Shown here: piece by piece, positions 45,379-57,066 of the stretch
Numbering within the stretch: the first letter of the stretch is position 1
Layout of the letters: every line of letters starts with the position of its first letter
Origin: Paraphaeosphaeria minitans
Lineage: Eukaryota > Ascomycota > Dothideomycetes > Pleosporales > Didymosphaeriaceae
Assembly: GCA_015832175.1 (NCBI GenBank)
Contig: WJXW01000011.1
Location: forward strand, 992,001-1,056,000
Reading direction: 5' to 3'
Length of the DNA stretch: 64,000 nucleotides
The notes under the pieces: generated by a model
The model's database searches: none
What the model was told of the DNA's origin: nothing
Seen by the model: the letters and a program-made list of their open reading frames with translations, nothing else
Translations under genes and position numbers: made by a program

Positions 45379-48300
45379 AGATTGGAGTATAGCTTTAGAC
45401 CTGTATGTTGTCTCCGATAGAATTACTTCCCCGTGCAGTTTGTCTTCCGCCGTCAATAAAATCTTCCCTGTCTCGAGTAGCTTCTTGACTACCTCATGGT
45501 GGCCATTGGCACTTGCCCACATTATCGGTGGCTGTGTGGTCCAGAGGGCTGCTCTGGGTTTGACGTTAACGTCCACGTTCTGATTGAGGAGCATCTCTAC
45601 CACGTCGACCCTGCCACTGCCGGAAGCGTACGACAGCGGAGTGCGATTAAACCTGTCCGGTTCGTCCGGCTTAGCTCCGCTCTTTAGAAGGAGGTTCACA
45701 GTCTCATAGCGTCCATGTTCTGCTGCGAAAGACAGCGAGGATCGTTGGTCGACTGTTAGAGCATCTACATTTGCACCTTCTTGAAGCAGAAGTTTCACAA
45801 TTTGCGTGTGCCCAAGCTGCGCAGCATATGCCAGAGGCATCCAGGCCTCTTCATCTCTTGTGTTTCGATCAGCACCGAAGGCTAGAAGCCGCCGGACGAG
45901 TTCAAGATTACCATACTGCGCTTCATACGAGAGCATCGTACGTTCTTCATCGTCTTTCCAGTCTAGTGCAGGGTATGTGAGCAACGATCCGACAATGGTT
46001 TCGTGGCCATTGTTTAGAGCCCAGTCAACAGGTCTCCGGTTGTACACGACGTCCTTCCTTCGAGCGGAAGCCGGGTCAGCCTCTATAAGAAGCTCGACTA
46101 TGCTTGCATATCCTTGTTGCGAGGCAAACGCCAATGCGCTCATGCCATCGCCATCAACCATACTCGCGGTTGCTTCTCCCTTCCGGAGAAGAAGTTTAAC
46201 CACCTTCTTATGGCCATTGCAGGCTGCTAGCATCAAGGCCGTGCGGCCTATGAAAGGTCCATCTGAGATCGAAGCGTCTACCTGGGTGTTGTCTTGGGCC
46301 AGCAGGTACTCGACCACGGAAAAGTGACCATTGCCAGACGCCCACGACAGCGGTGTACATCCTCGATGAAAGGGAGTTGTGCTTTTGGAATTTGAATCCA
46401 CTCCATAGGAACCGACGAGAAGTCGAACAGCGTCAAGCTGTCCGCATTCTGCTGCTAGAGACACCGGCGTGCGCCCGTCGTCACTAGGGCGATCTGCGTC
46501 CGATCCGTGACCGAGTAACTTTGTCATAACGGCGACGTGACCTTCACGTGATGCCGCGTGTATAGCTATTTCTCCATACATTTTCTCTTCAATGGCATGC
46601 GGATCTTGCGAGAGAAGGTCATTGACAGCTTCGAGTAAACCTGATTCAGCTGCAAGGTAGCATGCAGAGACCGAATCAGGGTTCGTGAGTTCCACCGCTT
46701 GCACCACGGATTTCAAGTTTACTTGATCCTTTAGCAACATGACGCAAGTTCGTACTAATTCTTCATCTTTTGTTCTGCGAGCATGCTGGGCCCAGTTCAC
46801 GGCAGCATAGCGTAGAAACGGCAATTCTTTGGTACGTGCGTGTATTTCTTCAGGGGTCTCGATTGCGATCTTCACATCTTCGAATTGTAGATATCGTAAG
46901 CAGGCAATTGCCAGATGTTTGTGGGCTTGCTGGTTGTCGAAGTAGGCTTCGAAGTGGGCTTGCGCTGTTGGGTGGATCAACCGCACGTTGCATGGTTCGA
47001 CTTGATGGTCCGTAACGACTAGACCCTCACATACGTCCAGAATTCGCTTCTCGCTATACATGTAGCCTTCTGATTGATGCATGTTGCTGACATTCTCGTT
47101 CACAGCTAACGCGGACCGCAGTTCCTTGGTCGTCATAGAACGCATTGCGAACGTAAGCCACATCAGCACTCTCTCGGCAAGCGATCGATCGCCAGATGAC
47201 ATTCTTTCCATAGCTTTCTCGTAAGTATGCTTGATGTCGGTTGGAAGACTCTTGAGTGCAGACTGGATGCCTGTCGAAGTGTGTTGCGCAGCGATGGCAT
47301 TAATATGAAGGCGCGAAAGTAGCAACATCCCTCGAGCCTGTGAAGTGATCACTTCAACAAGTTCCTTATGGTTTGATTCAGCAAGAAGCTCATTGAAGGT
47401 GCAGTGCCTTTGTAATTGAGCTTCCAAGTAGCACCGAAAGTCCTCTTTTGTTGGCGAATATCTTAATTCGACAACCGCTCCTAAATCGTGTATCTCGTTG
47501 TAGGGCGCTCGAGCAGTGAACAAAAGATTTGTTTCCGGTGTCAAACCGCGAATCATGCTGAGAAACTCGGCCCTGGCGTTTCCAGAGGCATTTGCAGGGC
47601 ACTCGTCTAGCCCGTCAATGATAAGTCGTGCTCTGGCGAAACGTTTGCTTTCCTGGTTGACAAGGTTCAGTAGCTCAGGGATACTAGGTGGCGTACTTAA
47701 GTATTTCAGTTCCGTGTACATTTTTCGGACAGGCTCTGAGAGATTGGATTGCTGCTTGACTAGTTGCTTTAGTATATTCACAGCGATGTTGTAAGGTGTT
47801 TGGGTGTCCTTCTGTAGGTAGTCAAAGAAGACGAAGAGACATGCCGACCCATCTTTCCTTGTCTCGAGATATTCGATGATATTCGATCTAGTGAAATTGA
47901 GTACAACTGTCTGCTGTGTAGTATTTGCAAATCACCTACGCAAGGATCGTTTTTCCGCATCCGACTGCATCATGATAAGTTGAGCACGAACGTTGTGATT
48001 TGCCTACTTACGAATGCCATGTATCCAGAGAGTTCGACAGTTTCCGTCAAACCATTCTTGGTATCGCTCGTCTTCGAGCACCCAGGTACCGACTTTATCG
48101 CATCTTTGTGCCAAGTTTGCCCGGTGAGCTGGAACGAAGTCCAAATGGGCTAAGTCATCGAGCCATGACGCGACCTGCAATGGATAGGATGAGCGATGAT
48201 TGGCTTGATTCACGTTTGAGTCGGCATAGGCTTACCTGCAGAACCTTCCGTTAGTATCCAATTCAAGTAACAATCATATTCAAATACCTCAATTCGCTCG

Positions 48301-48583
48301 TCGCTGGATCCTTGGTGAATGTTTAAGACTGCGCCCGCTTCGAGTGAATAGTTGTTGCTTGTCTCAATGTCTGGTCGAAGTTAAACAGGTGATACATATA
48401 CGAACATGAACACCCACTGATTCCACCATCCCCGAGATTGACTACATGCCCATCAACACGTGATCCATAGTTTGGACTAGCAACTGTGTCGCCTGTCTTG
48501 TCAACATCCCCTAGGCTCAGATGCCCGCCAGGCCATCCCGACTCGATGCGCGTTAACGAAGCTTCTTCAAGGGATGTAATCAT
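45373..48583 (-). CDS. NLR-type STAND protein: N-terminal amyloid-like motif, NACHT domain, ankyrin repeats, 983 aa
   Basis: Five exons: 48583-48418, 48370-48288, 48174-48012, 47964-47940 and 47887-45373; the joined frame is 983 residues. Residues 20-55 carry a Gly/Asn-rich motif (HLSLGDVDKTGDTV, NYGSRVDGHVVNLGDGG), followed by NNYSLEAGAVLNIHQGSS (61-78). A segment typical of fungal NLRs comes next (GTWVLEDERYQEWFDG). Walker A GILGCGKT (136-143) is formed across a 25-bp exon, and Walker B LIIDGLDE lies at 234-241. From about residue 552 to 960 there are about twelve ankyrin repeats (for example GRTPVSLAAECGQLDAVRLL, NRTPLSYASGSGRVDVVEML). Such proteins are cytosolic nucleotide-controlled receptors for non-self or incompatibility. 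The 113-bp intron after exon 2 (GTATTT donor) is the least certain. It is divergent from the SesB-like gene carrying the same motif. Confidence 0.88.
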
Positions 48584-49178
48584 GATGGATTGACGAAGTC
48601 ATTATCGAAAGATTCAGCTTGGACAAGGAAAGCAGAGTCGCCTGGGTGCCTGATTCAGATGGTGATCCTTCACGTGACTCCTATCGATAGCGAGAGAAGA
48701 GGAAGAACGATTCGGTTGCCTTCTCAGCCTTGTCGCTCATGTGAACCCTTGAGCTTTTTATCCCCTCATGCCTCGCTTGTGGATTTCAGCCCCCAGTCAT
48801 GCGAAGATAACGCCGCCACTATGCAGGTGTCGTTTCATTGACAGGCCGCCGAAATTGACATCGAGCTCTTCAATTGGCACGGTTACCTAGTGGTTCACCG
48901 AAGCCTGCCCAGCGTCACCCAAGCCCTTTAGCTAGGTATGCCTGATAGGAACCACTATCTTGTATCCCCGTGTTGCAATGCACTCGCAATAAGCATGCGA
49001 GGCTGTCTTCCAATCAAACTCCTGATGACTAGGGGCGGCACACGTACATCTACAGTATGTCAAGCTACTGCCGACAGATCCCGAGGGTTAAGATGCACAG
49101 CCTTTTGCACGCTGGGTGCCATTTCTGACTGCTCCACTTTGTGTCCATGTTGTTCCCAGTCTGGTCAGACAATTCAAA
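48584..49178. promoter_or_regulatory. Shared divergent promoter region of the NLR and SesB-like genes
   Basis: 595 bp between the two start codons, with no credible gene inside. A head-to-head arrangement allows co-regulation of receptor and effector, which is common for such fungal pairs. I see no clear TATA box or factor-binding array. Confidence 0.6.
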
Positions 49179-50574
49179 ATGATGCACTTTGAGGCCACGA
49201 GCGATCAATTTGACAAAATAATTCCAGATGGTTTGAATCAGTTGCATGATGCTGGACCGGGTGCCAAGGTCGAGTGAGGACCCTTAATCTGATGCGCGGG
49301 CTATCAAGGCTGACCTGGCAGTATTATCTTCGTTCACGGTCTAAGAGGCAATCCCCAAGATACGTGGGCAGCGTGCGATGCTGATGGAGACCGGGTGTAC
49401 TGGCCGAAAGAGCTTCTGCCAGCAACTATCCCGGAAAGTCGAATTTTCAGCTTCGGCTACCCCACCGAATTCGCTACGTTTTACCCCGTGATCAAGGCGG
49501 ATGCAGTTACGCATACTAACATAGACGACAACTCGACCGCTTTGTTAGTGAAGCTCGGAAATCGTCGACGGGAAACATCCACTGTATGCGCTCTTCGTTG
49601 TGACCAATTGCCTCGTACTGACATCTATGCGATCAGACAAATCGACCGATCATATTCGTGGCTCATTCACTCGGTGGCCTAGTCGTCGCGAATGGTTTGG
49701 CCAGCCAGAGTGGCTCTAATGAACAACGTCAAGAGGTCATTAGTAGCACGTGCGGAACCATTTTCTTGGGCACACCGTTCAAGGGCTCCGATAAAGCTGC
49801 ATGGGCCGGTCTTGCTGAAAAGATCTTTGGCATGCTATCCGACAGTAATGACCAGATCATTAAAGACCTTGACACGAAATCTACCAAGTTGCAACAAATA
49901 AGCTCTGACTTTCATCTATTGCTCCAGCAACGATACGAGTCGAAGGAGCTCAATCCAATCCAGGTTGCATGTTTTTTCGAGACCAAATCAACCGTGTTCA
50001 AGAGAAAGAAGGACTTAGGTCTCATCGTGACCAGACAATCTGCAGCTATTGCTGGATATCAACCCATGCCAATCCATAGAGATCACCGTGCCAGTACGTG
50101 TCTTTTGGTCCGATCAGTATGTGTTAGCTGACTAAAACCCGTAAACAGTGTGCAGATTCACGGATGCTCAAGACACTGGATACGTCGATATAACGGACAC
50201 CATGAAATTGATGCTCGAGAACTGGGGACAGAATGACGCTAGCAACCAGGTAGGAGCGCATGAACCTCAGCCTGACTTATCTCAAGGCTCTTCGTACTGA
50301 CTGTCTACTTCTTAGCATGGCAATATATCGATCAGCCTGGGGAACGTCAAGCAAGGCGACAACGTGCTCAATTACGGCATAGTCACGGGTCATGTTGTGG
50401 CAACAGTGAGAAACGCGAACAATCTAAGCGTTTCGCATACAGTGAGTTGGCTGGTTAGAAGATTTTTTATATGTCTAACGGGCAGTGCAGTTCAACTCAA
50501 TTGGCCATGGCACATCGGCATCTGAGGCCGCTGTCAGGGCTTGGACAGAAAAGCAAAGCTCAATAGGACTTTAA
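49179..50574 (+). CDS. SesB-like serine hydrolase with C-terminal amyloid-like motif, 374 aa
   Basis: Six exons: 49179-49273, 49322-49583, 49637-50093, 50149-50249, 50316-50441 and 50491-50574; introns of 48-66 bp, 374 residues. The alpha/beta-hydrolase fold is clear: IIFVHGLRGNPQDTW (33-47, oxyanion region), the nucleophile elbow AHSLGG (Ser130), GTIFLGTPFKGSD, and the late His in IHRDHRAMCRF (His269 most likely). After the hydrolase domain, residues 306-341 read ISISLGNVKQGDNVLNYGIV and GHVVATVRNANN, closely matching the N-terminal motif of the divergent NLR. SesB-type proteins are effectors of fungal programmed cell death, activated by NLR-templated amyloid folding of such tails. All catalytic residues look intact. 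The last exon uses the second of two nearby AGs (50489-50490). Confidence 0.88.
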
Positions 50575-51245
50575 TATTTTGATAGCACCCTGGTTGTCCA
50601 ATCACGGAGAGAACGATCTCAGTCGAATATTGATAGACATTGCGATGTGATATCAATACTGTCTGGTAGTGGTGTGGCAAGCGCGCACACTACAAAGCAA
50701 AGAACAGCGACAGTACCTAACCCAGCTATAGCCTCGTGCTTCGTTACCCGTACCCAATATTACACTGCATCTTATAAACGTTGCGCAAGACTTGCTCCAA
50801 AGCAAAGTTTGAGATACCTGCCTTGCGATTGTCCATGACGAAGGCAACCCCATCTCTTCGCGCCTTCAGCAGCACAGGGCACCGGTTCCACGACGCAAGA
50901 GTTCAGCTGAAGTGGGGCAGTACGGGGATGGAACATGATTTGGACAACCGCGAGTGCCTGATTGCTGCCATGTGCGGGGTTTGGCACCCTTTCAAGCATT
51001 ACCTACGTGCAGGGATGTACGAACCTGCATGTGCAGGCCCAAGGGTGGCGTCTGACGGAATGGAATTGTGAGACGAGGCAAGAGGCAGAGCCTCGCGTGC
51101 TCCGCCCCCCACAAGGCTGAGAAATCAGTCTTACGCCGCAGAAATTGAGCTGAATCATGGTTGTTCTATTCTCTAGTCGCCAGTACCTACACTTCTCTCG
51201 CCATGAGGCACTAGGTACACTCGATCGCCTTGATCGCGAGAACGC
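50575..51245. other. Intergenic, no gene recognised
   Basis: Between the SesB-like gene and a large same-strand gene. Short frames only. Contains the 3' end of the first and the promoter of the second. Confidence 0.45.
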
Positions 51246-54200
51246 ATGCAAACGCGCCTCGATTCGGAGGCCGCCATTGATGGCGTTGCCGAGCTTACGA
51301 AACGTACCAGTCAATTGTCGCATACGCTTTTTGACATTGCTTCCGGTCTCGTTGTGGACACCGATTCCGATTCTTCCGTTCCTCAGTCAATATGTTACGT
51401 TGCGAGTGAATTTGCTGATATTGCTCAGCTATGTATGGAAGCGTGTACTTTATTGGAGAAAAGCAAGGGACGCGGGAAGAATACCGATGCTGGAAACATT
51501 CTAGGACGACTCGATATACTCCTCCGAGAGTTTGAAGGCACGCTCAAGGACTTTGTACCCAACAAAGTCCCGAAGTGGCTCAAAGCAATGTTCCGTAACG
51601 ACAGCGCCAACTTAGTTACCAAGTGTCATTCTGTCAAGGAACCTCTCCGCTTGCTTCTATCAGTACTAAGAATCGCCGAGGTCCATCGATCCAGCAATAA
51701 GACGTATGGTGACCCAGATTTTTACATGTCGTCAGGTACTAACCTAGTCAGGTCCAATCAGAAGAAGAAAAAGAAAGAGGAAAATGCCTTGTCAATGGCA
51801 ATGGAATGCGAGTGCGCGGAGAGCTGGGTGGAAACTAACAGACAGGTTATCAAAGTACTCATGAACGCAGAACGCCGTTTGCAAAAAGGTTTTCCTCGCG
51901 AATTACTTCAGCTCCCCCATTGGCCTGAGTCTCCGGGAGCTACTGCGGCGTGGATCTACAATATGATCTTTGGAAAAATGATAAGCGCACAGCGTGATGC
52001 GCACCGTCCAACCACTAGAGGTGCGCGCGTGAAGACGATTCACACAACTGATGGTAACGGCACGGCGTCCGATAGTGAAGAAGAAGATGATGATGATGTA
52101 TTGGGATTGATTCCACCCGACCTAGAGAGAAAGCTCGACCAAAGCCCTGTCAGGTGTCAGGTGATCAACGAACTCCTCGAGAGGTGGACAGGCCTGAATT
52201 TCCAGGAAGTCAGACAAATCACTGGAACCAATAACAAAGGCCAGTCGCGCCTCCAAGACACGGCCCGCCGAGTCGTCAAGTGGTATCGAAAGAACGAGAA
52301 GTCGTCCGACGATGGAAGCTCACCACCAATACGGAACCGTGACAAAAGGAGAATACATGAGGACGACCCGAACCGTTCTTTTATGCAGGCTAAAAACACC
52401 AATCAAGTGGAAGATGAGCCCGCGGTGCCGGCGCCAACGCCTCCAAGCTCGTCAAAGCCTTCTGCAGATCAGTCAAGAGCTCCTACGCAGAGTATTCCAA
52501 GAAGCAGCGAAGTTACTCAATCCGCTGAAGAGGACATCAATGATCATTGGGGTACTTTCATCGGAGCAAAGAGTAGACAAAGACAAAAAGGCAAGAACGT
52601 GGTTGGTGAAGAGCAAGTGTACGCGAAGGATACTTCTAAAGCGTTCGTTTTCGGCGATGCTCGGATGCCTTCAAAAGCGGCCCTGGAGAAACAAAACGCT
52701 ATTGGATCCAATTCTGGACGTGATGGCAATTCCATACAGAGCCCGGGTGCAACTAGCAGCATATTGGGCCAATTTGGAGAAGACGAGCCGAATCCATGGG
52801 CTGAGACGAACCTCGAACCAGGTCAGAGTTCCAAGGATGCAGAGATATTGGTGGAAGAGATCTCTGAACTTGATCTGGATACGATAACAGCGAAAGGAAA
52901 GGCCCCTGCGCCCGTGGTAAGTCGAGCCCCATCTCCTGATATTATCTTGCCGAAAGAATCGGAGTCCTCCTCAAGCCGACCTATCATACTCCGAAATGGT
53001 ATGAAAGAAACTCAGAGGATAGGAGGACAGGAGGTTAGGATAACCGTTCGACCGGAACCGAAGAAGTCGACCCTTGCAAAAGCGTCCACCAGCGAGAGTA
53101 ATGGTCGCCGTTCACAAAGCGCGAAGAAACACACGAGCCGTCAGACATCGTCCAAAGTTGAGTTCGTGGAGCTAGAGCTGGAGCCGGAGCCAGAGCATAC
53201 ATCGGATCGCCGGTCCCGAGATCAGCATGCCCCGACACGCGAGTCCAGTAGGAACAAAAAAGACGAGGACCTGAATTCACGTGTCTCTACAAGACATAAC
53301 ACACAAAGTACACGACATCGGTCCTCCATTATACCACCAGAGTCTCAGTTGGGCTCATCAATGAATTCTTACAACACAGGCGCCGTCCTACAAAGCGCCA
53401 TCCTGCCTCCCTTGTCATATCCTGCTGGGTCTGGGTTCATTGGGCACTACATGAGTCCTTACGTTAATCACTATCCGATGGGCTTTTATGAGCAGAGTAG
53501 TTCTTCAGGTGGCAGTAAAAGCTCTGACATTGCAGAGAAGCTGAACTTGCTAATAGAAACCGAGAAGGCACGCAGATTCGCAGAGGAAGCGAGGAGAAAA
53601 GGTGACTTGGACAAGGCGCAGCGAGATGAAAAGCTTTTCATGGCTTTGGAAGAGAGGGAAGAGCAAACAAACAAGATCATTCTTGAACTACAAGAAAATG
53701 CTCGACGCAAGGAAGCGAAGTGGGAGGATGAAAAACGAAATATGGAGAACAAAGTGAACGCTCAGGCACGACTGGATGAACAGACTCGACGCCGGATTGA
53801 GCCTGCGGACACACGAACTTCACAGTATAAAGATGAGTTAGATAGGCTTTACGGAATCATAGGAAAGTTCAACGAGGAGAAGCGACGAGATCTGGTGGGT
53901 AGACACTTCCCGTTAATTCTACACGCCCACTGCATGCAGATGTGTACAATTATGTTAGCTGGGAGTTGAGACAATGACTAACCTTTTGCTACGAATACTA
54001 GGATATGGAAAGGGAACGTATGGAGAACTACGCCAACACGGAACTCGAACGCAGGATCGCAGAATGCGAAGAACAACAGCAGGAAGCTTTGGAGGAAGCT
54101 TTGGAGGAAAGTCGGCTGCACTACGAAGAACTTATCAACACGGAACAGAAAAAGGCCCAAGAAGCGATCATCCGTGCTGAAGTATACGTCAAGAAGTACA

Positions 54201-55376
54201 ATGAGGAGTTTGCCCGCAGGTCGAAACCGAAAGAGCCGTCTATAGTATCCGGCACTGCAAAGACTAACAAAGAGAAACTGAACGTCTTCGACTTTTTGGA
54301 GAGACCGGAGCAGAATTCTTCGTTGGCTTCGTCGCACGAGGCAGAAACGGGGACCGAGACCGACGATCTCATCACAGAGAGCGAGCTTCTCGAGAATCAG
54401 TGGCGCGAAAGAGGCCCATACATGCATGCAGTGCCACAGCCTCGCATCAGAAGGTTCACAGCAGCATCTGACGCTACATCTTACGCGGAGGAAACTTCGA
54501 ATATCATCGTTTTCCCACCGCGTGCAGGCTGGAACGACATGGGGCACAATCAACTTGGCAACTACTTATCGATGAGTGGTTTTACGCCTTACTTCGAAGA
54601 GCGAGAGCCTTCTAGCCTTGATCCGACTGGACGACGCGAGAAGATAGGAACGGGTGGCAATGTCCTGCGCGGCACGCTCTTCTGGCAGCCTCCAGCGTCA
54701 ACGGCGGAAGCAGATCTTTACAAGTCCCTTCGCAGCTCTGGATGGAGACCGACCTATGTTAGAACTACAGGTGAGTCCAATATCGCACATGTTACCCAGA
54801 CAACCTGACACCATTAGTCTCCGGCCAGACCTGGTTTTTCGGTGCACAGCCTGTACATGCTCAGTTCTTCAGCGGTAAGACTAAAACCCCGACGCAAGAC
54901 GATTCGTGCCCTAAACTTCCACACAGACATGTACAAGCCTCAAGTCGGCGCATATCGCGTTTCGCACGCGCGGCCCGACACGGAGAAAGAATCTCTCATC
55001 ATCAGTAAAGAACTCGTGGAGATCGAGGAGCTCGAATTCTTGGGCCACATATACAGGGAAATCGAAGGCAAGATCTTCCTAGATCCCACGCTCACGTCGG
55101 TAACGTCACCCTATCCTAGAAGCTTGGTTTCAACGGCTCAGTCGCTAATGAAAGCAATAGGAGGACATCGACCATATCGTAGCACGTTCGTTCCTTGCCC
55201 GCGAAGGAAAATATCGCAAGAGATTCCGCAACACGCAATTGCGCGCATCACAGACCAAGGTCGACATAACGGAGCTTGCGAGCGATGTAGGCGATAGTGT
55301 CAGCGAAATCTCTTTTGGTGGGGGGAGGGAGAGGACGGTCAGTCTTTGGTCGCTGTGGAGTCCTTGGTCGAGATGA
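51246..55376 (+). CDS. Large coiled-coil protein with STAND-like helical N-terminus, 1287 aa
   Basis: Five exons: 51246-53894, 54002-54770, 54818-54874, 54927-55099 and 55161-55376, joined in frame to 1287 residues. The first 150 residues are helical (AAIDGVAELTKRTSQLSHTL, NILGRLDILLREFEGTL) and recall the helical N-terminal domains that precede fungal STAND and ubiquitin-like scaffolds. The middle (about 270-750) is disordered, Ser/Pro/Glu-rich. Then comes a long charged coiled coil (KLNLLIETEKARRFAEEARRK to KKAQEAIIRAEVYVKK). The C-terminus has a conserved-looking block (GQTWFFGAQPVHAQFFS, KPQVGAYRV, ELVEIEELEFLGHIY) seen in fungal hypothetical proteins. No enzyme motif. An adaptor role in the neighbouring NLR system is possible but unproven. 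The start could lie in an unseen upstream exon. Confidence 0.75.
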
Positions 55377-57066
55377 GCACGCTGCCGTTCGCCTGTTGGA
55401 CGAGCTAAGCAGAGGATCGTGACGCACGCTCGAGAGACTTTGACGAAGTCATAGGTGTATTCTGTATAATCATGGTAAAGACAAGCTCAAGCGATAATGC
55501 GAGACATCAATGTGACCAGGTTGATAGCACCTTGGCAAAACGAGATAATGGCATCTTAATTCGCTAGGTATCGCCTCGGGCACCCAAACATGATCTAAAA
55601 TTCCAGAGATTGCGTTAGGTACGACTGTGTGGTTGCAGCCTCGCAGGCAGCACCACAGCCACGATGCGATGACCGAGTTGAACGAGAATCTGGTCCGCGC
55701 ATCCAGCACATGCAAATCAGTGATCCAATCGATAGTGTGCAAAACAAAAACCGTACGATGAATGATGAGGCAGGTTGAGAGGCTGGGTAGGTAGGTAGGT
55801 ACCTAGCGATGCCACACGACCGCCTCGCCCAACACAGCAACCTTCGGGAACCCTCCCATCACGTTCCCTATCTACCTACCGCGATATTTGTCCTTTCTTT
55901 GAACACCAAAGACCACCCAAGCAAGAATCACCACCCCAATCGAGCTCACAGCGACGCTCGCCTGCGCCTAGGTACTCAACGCATCCCATAGATACCTACC
56001 TACGCCCGTCTTCGCACCACATACCTACATGGCACCCCTCCCCCAGAGCACGCACACCTCTCTTGGTACTCGGCCCTCCCGCGACCCAATACCTTACCCC
56101 ACGTGGGCCCCAAAATCGCCCTCCTGCTGGCAATGGTAGGTAGGTACTAGGTTTGGAAGAAGGGCCCAGCGTAAGAAGGTAGGTATCGCCAAGACCAGCG
56201 GAAGCAAGCCTTCTTGGCGATGCATGGGGGCGGAAGCGCGTCGCGTCTTGGGAAAGGTGCGACTCCACATGCATGCACGCACGCGGCGCGGCCTGGATGT
56301 GCGATAGGTATTGATGGAGATGGGGCGCCGATGAGGTGCCAGTAGGTATCCACCTTTGTGCGTCTGGTGTTTGGTGTCGCGCGAAGAAGTTGGTGGACGT
56401 ACCTAGGTAGGTACCTATACCTATACCTACCTACCGTACCGTACCTACGAGCCTCGGGATATCATCGTGCGGGTCTTGGAGATCGAAAAATGGCTGTTTC
56501 TTTCCACTGTCGATCGGCAGAAATGCTTCGCAATGTCAAACGCTTCCTTGCCGTGGTGTGCAATGCCGATGGGTGGTGGAACCCGGGAGTGGAATTGATT
56601 TCGACACCGGAACATGGTTCCGTGCGCCTCCTGCGCGCAATACGTTCGAAGCAATGCGAAGCAACGTGTAAGCAAAACGATTGCTACTACAGCTGCTGCC
56701 ATTTTTCTGCCGAGCAGCCGCCCAGAGCTGAGTGAGCTTGTGGTTTCTTAGTCGCTGTTAGGTAGGTAGGTAATTGAACTTGAAACATCTCTTACCCAGT
56801 CACTCTCAATTGAACTTGGAGACATCATAGAGTCAAGCAATTGTATTTATCATGCCAAGATGGTATGCCTGCCAGGACACGCTTTGCCATGTGTGCATTA
56901 AGTGAAATGATAGACAATGAAGGTCTAACCGAAACAAATCTATAAGCCGCATTTGCGGGAGGAAACCGTAACATGCTCGAAGCCCACAAACAACACCAAA
57001 AACCATCGGGTATCTTAACTTTTCGCTCGTCATCACCCTCTCGCCTCATCGCGGTCCGTTGCTATT
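55377..57066. other. Long gene-free stretch rich in GGTAGGTACCTACC words
   Basis: Clusters of AGGTAGGTACCTAG-type words at about 55785-55805, 55870-55880, 55970-56000, 56135-56150, 56395-56450 and 56757-56772, on both strands because the word is self-complementary. No recognisable gene; the longest frames (about 125 codons) lack signatures. The final 240 bp are the 3' region of the phosphate permease. Confidence 0.55.
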
